Made by a program: the position numbers and the translations under genes
Shown here: piece by piece, positions 19,927 through 27,912 of the stretch
Layout: each line of letters begins with the position of its first letter
Numbering within the stretch: the stretch's first letter is position 1
Source of the DNA: Diphasiastrum complanatum
Taxonomy: Eukaryota > Streptophyta > Lycopodiopsida > Lycopodiales > Lycopodiaceae
Assembly (NCBI GenBank): GCA_029204225.1
Contig: MU836503.1
Location: forward strand, 1-27,912
Length of the DNA stretch: 27,912 nt
Direction: 5' to 3'
The notes under the pieces: generated by a model
What the model saw: the letters and a program-made list of their open reading frames with translations, nothing else
Told to the model about the DNA's origin: nothing
Database searches by the model: none

Positions 19927-20336
19927 TCAACAATTAGGATCGAAGCAGAGGGTTGGCAGAGAATCGTCCCACCTTGCTTGAATGGATGCCAACATAGCCA
20001 AGTCTTTTGCGAAATAGGCTAATTGTCTGACCGTGGGATCCGGTGAAAACATGTATTCTTGGGAATAGGATTGGAGCGCACACGCTGAAAATCAACTTGT
20101 ATATTCCAATTGTAAGGTTGGTGGATGATAGGCCAGTTGGGGGTGTGGATATCAATCTTATCCATTGATACACCCATGTCCTTGCACTTATGTCTTTTTG
20201 GCATTGGGACATAGTACGAATCTACCTGGAGCTGGTGAGTTCTCGCTACATAACTCCTGATTGAATCTAGAGTTTTCTCAAAAATAGTCTTACGCCAGGG
20301 AGGTTGCTCACCCAATGTAGGTAGCTTATCCAACTC
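19927..20336 (-). pseudogene. O2: fragment of a second member of the O1 family
   Basis: The minus-strand frame from about 20333 reads KLPTLGEQPPWRKTIFEKTL, then VDSYYVPMPKRHK and TPNWPIIHQ. Near 20060 it shifts frame into SPDPTVRQLAYFAKDLAML and ARWDDSLPTLCFDPN before a TGA at 19929-19927. The same spaced residues occur in the O1 C-terminal domain: QPSWR, VDPYYAPIKRRD, INWPFIPG, then SADTVVQ and YWDRGLPSIKLDLN. Over the last 38 aligned residues I count 12 identities with no gaps. O1 continues beyond this point; O2 stops. The 5' side runs into two TAA codons and then the CT microsatellite, so the rest is lost. The function is unknown. Confidence 0.65.
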
Positions 20337-20363
20337 TTATTACTCATCAAGCCCAACAATTGG

Positions 20364-20510
<147 letters not shown>

Positions 20511-20867
20511 ATGTAATTGTTTCATAGAATATAAGTAGTGGTATCATTATTAATAATTATTATATCTCACTCATGGATTTTCTATTCCCTATGTACAAAA
20601 AATCGATGCATGTGCATTTTGTATATTGAAAGTAGTTAAAGATATTTTTATTTCATTATTACACATTTTCCATCCCATTCTCAACATGGGCAGTTTAATA
20701 TGTCTCCAAAGTGGATCTAGTTAATGAATTTACAAATCATGTCACGACCATTTCACTCAGCTTTCTAATCCTTCCACTATTTCCTCGCCTCTTCAACACG
20801 AGTTTGACCCCTATTGTTCCTTCCATCCCCTCTGAAGAGTCCATTTCCATTTTCTCTCCTCACTTTA
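20511..20867. other. Spacer before LINE fragment
   Basis: Pyrimidine-rich from about 20760. It may contain upstream LINE ORF2 sequence too decayed to read. Confidence 0.4.
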
Positions 20868-21743
20868 GATAAATTCTTCTTGGCTCTCAAAACTCTACAT
20901 AGAGACAAAACACCTCAATCTGATGGGGCTACTATGGAGTTTTTCCTAGCCTAATGGACTACATTGGTATGGCTCTACTCAACTTTGTTTGCTCTGCTAC
21001 ATCCTTGGAACCCTTTTCTTCTTCTCTTTCCCCCTATCTCATCAAACTCATCCCGAAAGTTGTTCTCTTTGTTCCTTTTCATATTATCATCCACTTACCA
21101 TGCTTAATACCTCAAACAAAATTATTGCTAAAGCCATTACCAAAAGACTTGCTCCTCTACTTTCGGGCCACTTATCTACAAATCAATCTAGATTCATCAA
21201 TGCAAATCCCTTTTTGACAATATGTATGGTTTGTTATTGACTCTTCTTTTTGGATCAACCACCCCTAGCGATTGTCTTCAAATTCAATTCTGATAAAGTG
21301 TTTGAGTATTGAACTTAGCTTTTGGCATCCCTTATTTTCTTATTAATCTTATTTGTGTCCTCTTTGTAATAGCTACTTCGTCCATCCTTTTCTAAGGTTG
21401 TCTCACTGCTAATTTATTCATCTCTTGTGGCATCAAATAAGGTTGCCCACTTTCTCCCTATATTTTCATCGTAGCAATTGAACATCTCAATTTTCACGTG
21501 ATGAGGCTTCATTCCTCTATTGATTTCCATTCCTTCATATTTAACAATATTATGGCAGGACCTCAATTGCTTGTTAATAATCTCAGTTGTATTTCGAAGC
21601 TCCACAAATCTTCGACTTCTTTTCTTTTTGAGAATATCTCTCTTTTTCATAGTTTTTATGGTTTGGCACTTGATTTTGAAAACGTTGATCTTCTTGTCCT
21701 CTCTCATGATGCTCTCCATGAATGGTGTTCTCATGAATCATAG
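20868..21743 (+). pseudogene. L1-type LINE reverse transcriptase fragment
   Basis: Non-LTR reverse transcriptase motifs appear in the right order across three frames. DKTPQSDGATMEFF (about 20904-20945) fits the KxPGPDGxxxEF box. NKIIAKAITKRLAPLLSGHL then NQSRFI (about 21115-21200) fits the box before the fingers/palm. GIK-stop-GCPLSPYIFIVAIEHL (stop TAA at 21438-21440, where LINEs have Gln) fits the GxxQGCPLSP motif. HSFYGLALDFENVDLL (about 21651-21695) fits the FxxxSGLxxNxxKS box. The catalytic YADD is not visible; it is expected between about 21540 and 21570 but is eroded. At least two frameshifts and two stops are present, so it is dead. Endonuclease and 3' end are not found. Confidence 0.85.
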
Positions 21744-21844
21744 TTTCTATATTAGCTAGCTTTTCACTGAATTATATGGGACTGTTTGTGTGTGTGCACT
21801 CTTACAAAAAAATAGATTTTTTACTATTGCAGTTTTGAAGCTTT

Positions 21845-22870
21845 TTGTGGATTAAGTTGTCATTCTTTTTTTTCCTTTGAGATGATAGTGGTGAGATTGA
21901 CTTTTATTGCATTTACAAATTCCACATACTCAAGAATTTACTGAAGTTTTCATTTTTTTTGTTTCTTCAAGAATGTATTTCGTCAAGTGGAGTAGATGTC
22001 ATAAACTTTTGTGCTAATGTATTTTAGCTTGGAATTTCAGAATGACTTTGTAACTTAGAGCATTCTCTTTTTAATATTTTTTTCCTAATAGTGGTGTGAG
22101 CTTGCACAATGTTTTGGTAGTAAAGTTGCAACATGTGTTCACAATCTCTAGTTCCATTGTCATCTATTTGTTGTTGATGTGCCATTTCCTATTTCTCCTT
22201 ACACACACACACACACACACACACAACGTAAATTTGATGCAATGTGGCTGAAAAACAATTTGTGAAAAAATCTAAACTTGTTTTTCCTTTGCATATGCAT
22301 AAGATATGTGTGTATGCATATTAATTTAGGGCAAAGGTTCCATGTACTCTTATGTATTCTTCAATGTTGCCTTGGGTTTATCTTGGCTAATATGATGCTC
22401 AAATAGGTCTGAAACAATCTCTATAATTGAGCTAGATTTGCTCGACCATTGCAAATGTTTTATGTCAAGCTAGGACCTTGGTTCAATTATCACAAATTTT
22501 TTTGGCCAAAATTAATTATCGCACGTAGCTCATGGATTAAGTTGTCATCTTTTTTTTTCTCTTCTGAGATAAATGATAAAAGAATTGAGTTTGGCAACTC
22601 TGACTTAGTTCCTTTTATCTTCAAGACTATTGTTGAGCTTGTATTTCACCTTGTATTTAAGAGTATTGTATTTTTGCAAATGTTACATTTCTTTCTCATG
22701 TTTGTAAGCTTGCATGTATTTTTATTAGTAAACCCACAACAATAGCTTCATGATTGATGATTGCATTAACCTTTGATCTTTGTTTGCCATCTTAATTATC
22801 ATGTGACCTTTGGCAAATACACAATGTAGGGAGATGCAATGTGGTTAGAAAAGTGTCATGTAATAAAATT
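21845..22870. repeat. Diverged duplication, about 600-685 bp apart
   Basis: TGGATTAAGTTGTCAT followed by a T-rich tract and TGAGAT occurs at 21848 and 22533. GATGCAATGTGG(C/T)T(G)AGAAAA-like strings lie at 22236 and 22833, and AGCTTGCA occurs between them in both halves. The order is kept while offsets change from 685 to 597 bp, as expected of an old tandem or dispersed duplicate with indels. The open frame at 22449-22745 lies across it and resembles no protein I know. Confidence 0.55.
22201..22225. repeat. AC dinucleotide microsatellite
   Basis: Twelve AC units without interruption, inside the first copy of the diverged duplication. Confidence 0.97.
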
Positions 22871-23418
22871 AAATTTGGCATCGAATTTTTCAACTTTCAC
22901 AGGCATTAAATTCATTTTATTAGGTGACCAAATTGTAATGATAAGCATATAGCTCATTTTTGGCACTTCGGGTGCAACATCTTTATAGGGGACATCTTCT
23001 TTTTGGTGTCTACTTCAAGCATGTGTGTAGGTTATTTCATATCTACTTTTGCCTACTTAAAACATCAAACACGATGACATTTGTTTTGGGACTTTGACCT
23101 AAAGAAGAATATTTTTTTTTGGTCCTAGTTTTAGGTCAAAGTCATGGATTTTTTTAATAAATCTTTAAATTTTATTTTTAAAAAAAGCCAAAAAAAATGC
23201 ATATTTTGAATAAAGAAGGGAAAGTTTTTTTGTTGCAAACTTCATAAAATCATCATAATTACAAACGAAACAATAATTCAAGTGAACAAATGATTTTTGA
23301 AACTCAAAATCCCACTGAAAAACAAAACGACTTAAATTATATTGCACATTCTCTTTTTTAAAGTACATTTTCTAAGGAATTTTCACTGATGCCTCTCAAT
23401 TCAGAACTTGACATATTT
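22871..23418. other. AT-rich spacer
   Basis: No supported coding sequence. The minus frame at 23165-23368 is Phe/Lys-rich, as AT-rich noise often is. Confidence 0.5.
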
Positions 23419-24815
23419 TCAACACTCGTTTTCAGTCGATGAAGTGGAAGACTCGTCTTCTTCATCAGAGTCAACTGACATATCTTTCTCACAATCCACG
23501 TCTAATGTTGACAAAAAATTCTTGTAAATCAGCTTTTCTCTGTTGATGACGAGTAGAGGATGATGGTTTTTTCATTAATCCAAGTCGTTCAATATAGATA
23601 TAGTTGACTTTCGTCGATGATTGATCATTGTTAACTCAAAATTAAATGCCAACATCTACAACCTGTAAATTCAAATTGTCAACTTTTGGTTGATTGTTTT
23701 GGCAATTTCTTCTTTTTACCCTTTGGATCTACTTGCAACATTTCGAGTTCGTAGCTTCCCAAAAAAACATTTGTTGAAGTGGTGCACAACCAATGGACAC
23801 GTAGTACTTTTGTCTGATTGTTATCTTGAATGAAATCAAGTACTTTGGCGATCCAAAATAGATGTCCTTCATTGTTTTCTGAAGCTAGAAGTGCAACAAG
23901 GCTTCCAATTTGGATTTCATTTAAGTCACTGTGCCATTTCATTTTTGCATCTTTTACACTTTGCCTATTCTTCCTTGAGCTCACATAAATTTCACTTTCC
24001 TCGCCTTGCACAAGAGCTGCAAGAAATCATTATCTTGAGGAAGATTTGAAGGTTCGACAATTGTAGTTGAAGTTCCCAATTTATGAGGCCAATGAAATTC
24101 TTCAGTTGTTGAGGCATGTTCGAGATTGAGCAAACTGATTTTCTGTTCCTCGAAAAGTCCATCCACCAATGCTGATCAAACTCATCAAAAAAATGATAAG
24201 CTGCTTGAATACTTGATTTCAAAAAATTTAATGAGGCAAATGGTAAAATCATATGTGTGTTTGATTAATGACATGTTTGGCTTTGGCACATACGATTCCT
24301 CGACAATGCTTTGAAGCACTGGTAAAGAAAATGCCTTCTTGCATCTCAACCTCTTAGAAAAGCAACTAAACATTTGATCAATTTGATCATGGGTATGCCC
24401 TACCAACAAAAATCCTATTTTAACTTTTTTGAAGAAAAAAAATTCTCTACTAACATGGACAAGTATGCCAAAATAGTTTGGTTTTTATTTTCTCTAGCAG
24501 TGTTACCTAGTTGCAAATAAAGTATTTTTGGAGGATTTTCAACAAATTCGCAAATTATCTTATGTACAATGGTGATCGTCAATCGTTTCAAACGTTGGGA
24601 TAATTAAAAAAGACCTTGGATTCCAAGGTGCCATTAAACACAAGTGCTCCAACAAGATGAGCTTGAATAAATTCTGGCTCGTTTAAATTTTTGGGCAGTG
24701 TGACAAAATGAGACAACATTGTTTTCTTTTGATCCATGCCGTCAATAACAAGACCCGGATATTTTTGTGGACATTCCAAACATTTCTTTCGATGCTGGTT
24801 TTCTAGAAGTCACAA
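23419..24815 (-). pseudogene. DUF7869-type, transposon-related protein, decayed
   Basis: The minus strand carries, in order, HRKKCLECPQKYPGLVIDGMDQKKT (split here as 24810-24775 and on), FIQAHLVGALVFNG, then after a frameshift NPPKILYLQL-GNTARENKN (about 24540-24490). After another shift comes VGHTHDQIDQMFSCFSKRL (24402-24346). DGMDQ...QLDNTARENKN...VGHTHxxIDQxFS is the signature order of DUF7869-type proteins as I know them; here the Asp before NTARENKN is Gly. Downstream, KWHSDLNEIQIGSLVALL and FWIAKVLDF...VHWL (24011-23679) look like a BAH- or Tudor-like beta fold. A TGA ends that block at 23679, but coding-like sequence resumes from about 23610 (YIERLGLMKKPSSST) and finishes in an acidic tail (DSDEEDESSTSS) at 23419, perhaps after an intron. 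Several frameshifts make it a pseudogene. The conserved acidic residues suggest an RNase H-like nuclease fold (inference). Confidence 0.7.
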
Positions 24816-25040
24816 TGTCTCCAATTTGGAGAGTTGTTATTTTTCATTCTTCTTGGCAACCAACTTTTGTCAATAAAGCTTCATTAACTTTCTATAATGT
24901 GGGAATTAAAAATGCTGTGTGGTAAGTTTTTAAGTATACGAATTATTAATTCGTATTTTAATTCAAAATTTAAATTTAAATTTAGCATAATCAATCATTT
25001 TTCAATTATTTTGACTTAAAAATTATGAATTTTTTTATTT
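24816..25040. other. Short AT-rich gap between divergent DUF7869 and methylase genes
   Basis: The two genes point away from each other across about 230 bp. A T-rich tract ending in TTTTAG at about 25046 could be a splice acceptor for the methylase, which would place its missing N-terminal half upstream or in lost DNA. Confidence 0.4.
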
Positions 25041-25720
25041 ATTTTAGTTGTAATGTTCCATGTCAAGTACAAGCCCAATGTTAGAAACTCGGGAGGAGCT
25101 CAACTTTGCAATGAAATGGAATACATAACCATTAGTTATTATTCGTTGGACGACAAGCGCTCAATGCTTCACTACAACACCTTCGGACTGACAAGTTTTC
25201 GAAACTTGTTGCAATATCTAGCCGTGACAAAGAAACTCAAGAATCCAATGACGGGTTCCATGACTTGTCCTTACCAAAAGCCACAACAATTAATAAATCA
25301 TTTAATTGATATTTTTTCTCACCCAGCTAATTGAGTTTTGGATTTATTTAGCGGTAGTGGCACTACGAGCACATGTGTTGTTCAGAAAGACATGCATGTT
25401 GCTACAGTAGATTTAGATTCTAATTTAGTTGATTTTGTAAATATGAAAATGAAATCTGTTTCAGTTTTGGCAGATGAATTGACTGAGGTAGGAAAGAGTT
25501 TAGATAACGAGGACATAGTAATTCCCTTGTTCAAGGAACCACAGCCTCCCCTGCTAGCAAAAAAGTGAGTGACACAAGGGAGTTTGTTGATGTTCTAGTT
25601 CAAGACTATAATGTGGTTACAGTTGTCGATGAAAATTTAGAAGAGGTGCCACTTGAGTCTACAATGGCTCCTCAAAAAAAAGAAAAAGATGTAAATGACC
25701 TTGATGATTTTTGGGAGTGA
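25041..25720 (+). pseudogene. N4/N6-type DNA methyltransferase, C-terminal half, decayed
   Basis: From 25053 the frame reads FHVKYKPNVRNSGGAQLCNE and MEYITISYYS, then CPYQKPQQLINHLIDIFS followed by VLDLFSGSGTTSTCVVQKDM and VATVDLDS. QKPxxLxxxxIxxxSxPxxxVLDxFxGSGTT is the hallmark of the N6_N4_Mtase family (beta-class order): the FxGxG element binds S-adenosylmethionine. A TGA at 25332-25334 sits just before VLDLF, where Trp or another residue is expected. A slip at the A6 run (about 25559-25564) moves the frame to an acidic tail ending DVNDLDDFWE before TGA near 25720. The catalytic (D/N/S)PP(Y/W) motif, which precedes these elements in this class, is absent, so only the C-terminal half is here. 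Such enzymes methylate adenine N6 or cytosine N4 in DNA. Bacterial-type ancestry is typical of the family, but the AT-rich composition matches the neighbours, so any transfer is old. Confidence 0.82.
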
Positions 25721-27757
25721 TAAATTTTCTTTTATTTAGAAAAATATTTGTTTGTGTCTTGAAATGGTTTTGATTAGAATGTTTTTTAATTTGTTTCTAT
25801 TAAAAAAAATATTTAACAGTTTTTTAATGATATGAAATTAAGAAATTTTAATATTTTAAATAATTAAAATATTTATGATTCTATTTTAACATTAATAACC
25901 ATTAGCAAAACTAAAATTGCAACAAACTATTAAATTTTTAAAATTTTCATTTTTTGATCTGTTTTTATAATAATATTTTGGAGATAATATTGTTAGAGAT
26001 TTAGAGAGATGTAAAGATTTTTTTCAGGGTGATTTAAATATTCGCACAAATCATTTACAATCAGTAATGTTTAATAATTTCATTTGCAATCATTTAATAT
26101 TTAAATATTCAATGACCTTATATAAATATTTGAAATATAAGTTAAGATTTAAAAGAGATTAAAATTTAAAAAATACTAACTAAAATTCTTGTCATAATTT
26201 AGATAATATTATCTTGATACAAGAATTGTTATTTCAAAAAAACTTAAAACTAAAAATAAAAAATTAAAACTTTTGTTTTAATTAAGCAGAAATAAATTTT
26301 TTAGTTATTCTAGTGGCTGTGTATCTATTGATTCTATTTTGAACAGTATTATTATTAATTTTCTTGTAAAACACAACATTTTTTAAGTATTACAATATAT
26401 TTTTTTGAAGCATTTTAAATATGGCTATTTTTTGAAAAAATTAAAAAAAATTGAAAAAATGGGTCTCCATGTCATTTCTCTTTTTTTTGGTCATCGTGTT
26501 ATCAATACCTCCTTATGTGATCTGGCAATTTTGATGAATATGGCCTTTTTTGGTATGTCTTATACTCCATAAAAGTTTTCATCTATACTTAAGCGTATAA
26601 TTACAACCTTGGGATTTAATATGTAAATTTTGTGGCATAATGAATGAGAAGAATTGTTTTTTGGTTCTAAAATAAGAGAAGAATTATTAAGGAACACACC
26701 TTAATTATGCATTGTTACAATAAGGACTTATGTAATTATCCTCCACTTTTGGGTGAGTTAGCGAAAATTGAAACATGCACCATTGTGGGTGCATGCTCTA
26801 GTGCTTGTTGCTACATCGTCGATATTTGGAGCCTCGTGGTCCTGCATGGCATGGCCTTCTTGGGATGTACAAATACACATTGTGCATAATAATGCTAGCT
26901 AACTATCATTGAAAATGCTATCTTAGTTTATTTTTTTTTTGCATCACGATGATAAAGCAACTACCATCATAATAAATATACACTTAGCTACTTAATTTAG
27001 AGCAAGATATATGTTGTATTATATCTTCTTGTTAGTAAAAGATGCAAAGGCTCCAAACATTCGTCAACGTTGTATATGGCAACAATCACAGTAAGAAGCT
27101 ACTAAACCATCATGATATATGTGAATAAGTAGTTGGCGTTAGCACTAATCTTGGCGCACCGTGCATGAAATCCTTCAGTAGTCATGATCATGATTAAGAC
27201 AACATAATCAATTCTCTTGAAATTGGAACATTGTATTTTCTCTTGTCAAGACTTGCTTGTTTCACACGTTCCAAATTACCTACAGGACATTTGCCATGCA
27301 AAGCAACCAGAAGAGGGAATCATCCCTACTGGCAGGAGGGGAGGATATGTTAGTACCAACAAACCATCGGTACATAGGAGAACCCAAATCTCTTAGGACT
27401 TTGTCTAAATTGGATGAGGCATTTGCTTCCATGAGTTCACCATGAGGCCATTCCTAACTTCAATATCAAGTAAAGTCTATTGTGCTTTTATTAGAAGTTC
27501 TCAATCTATGATTAACCCTTTCAATATTTTACAAAAGAAAAGATTTAAGTCAAAAAATGTTAGAAATATCCCCAACAAGTGGCATGGTGGTGGTCCTATT
27601 CTTTCATCACTTCAATAATTAGAGTTTGACTCTCTTGGTGCATTTGAATATTTGGGCTAAATTTGATGGCAATTTGGCTAAGGACTATGGGATCTTGTGC
27701 TTGGTTTTAAGATGTGATTATAACCAAAGGTACATAGATGCACATAGTTGTATGTTA

Positions 27758-27760
<3 letters not shown>
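25721..27760. other. Long AT-rich spacer, no recognised gene
   Basis: 25740-26460 is extremely AT-rich and riddled with stops in all frames. The frames at 26707-26889 and 27257-27445 are short, lack homology I can recognise, and are better treated as chance. No LTR, terminal repeat or RNA gene seen. Confidence 0.6.
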
Positions 27761-27825
<65 letters not shown>

Positions 27826-27852
27826 GGGGGGGGAGGGGGGGGGGGGGGGGGT

Positions 27853-27912
<60 letters not shown>
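27761..27912. repeat. Poly-G tract of 152 bases reaching the window end
   Basis: All G except A at 27825 and 27834 and T at 27852. It starts abruptly after TTATTA and continues to the last base. This is far longer than other homopolymers in the window and may be an assembly or sequencing artefact at a contig end. If real, it would form quadruplex structures. Confidence 0.97.

Noticed and set aside
22449-22745. 98-residue Phe/Leu-rich frame
   Set aside because: Low-complexity AT-rich translation across a non-coding duplication, with no recognised motif.
26707-26889. Cys-rich 60-residue frame
   Set aside because: Short, isolated, with no signal peptide or spacing typical of a peptide family.

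Overview
This is nuclear DNA from a land plant. The evidence is Ty1/copia retroelements with primer-binding sites for plant initiator tRNA-Met, an L1-type LINE reverse transcriptase, a lipid-transfer-protein-like gene, AT-rich spacers and long CT, GT and CA microsatellites. A DUF7869-type gene beside an N4/N6 DNA methylase makes a seedless plant (fern, lycophyte or bryophyte) more likely than a flowering plant, but this is inference. Only one gene looks possibly intact: the lipid-transfer-like protein at 3669-4136. Almost everything else that was coding is broken by stops and frameshifts.

Layout, left to right. 1-1090: decayed copia reverse transcriptase/RNase H. 1091-3668: spacer with microsatellites, three short tandem repeats and the upstream region of the lipid-transfer gene. 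4137-5930: nothing recognised. 5931-7370: LTR-like sequence and a gag fragment of one copia copy. 7371-10228: copia element A, with an 880-bp LTR, a leader holding three primer-binding-site motifs, and gag-protease-integrase cut off inside the integrase. 10229-10850: the end of another copia copy (B) with its own primer-binding site and gag start. 11818-15699, minus strand: a 3.9-kb intronless reading frame of unknown family (called O1). 15822-18515, minus strand: copia element C, with a complete 3' LTR of 1203 bp and an internal region cut to about 1.2 kb by deletions. 18516-19926: spacer with a GGCGGAT-rich minisatellite. 19927-20336, minus strand: a second, diverged member of the O1 family (O2), next to a 136-bp CT tract. 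20868-21743: LINE reverse transcriptase. 21845-22870: diverged duplication. 23419-24815, minus strand: DUF7869-type pseudogene. 25041-25720, plus strand: C-terminal half of an N4/N6-type DNA methylase. 25721-27760: AT-rich, no recognised gene. 27761-27912: nearly pure poly-G reaching the window end.

Three things deserve most attention. First, O1 and O2 share a spaced set of residues (QPxWR, VDxYYxP, NWPxI, WDxxLP, DxN), so they define a repeated protein family I cannot name. Second, nine of the eleven in-frame stops I read in O1 are TAG, several where the coiled-coil context asks for glutamine; this fits methylation-driven CAG-to-TAG decay. Third, the DUF7869 gene and the DNA methylase are head to head about 230 bp apart and may be the two ends of one mobile unit. 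All calls come from reading the sequence by eye, without database searches.
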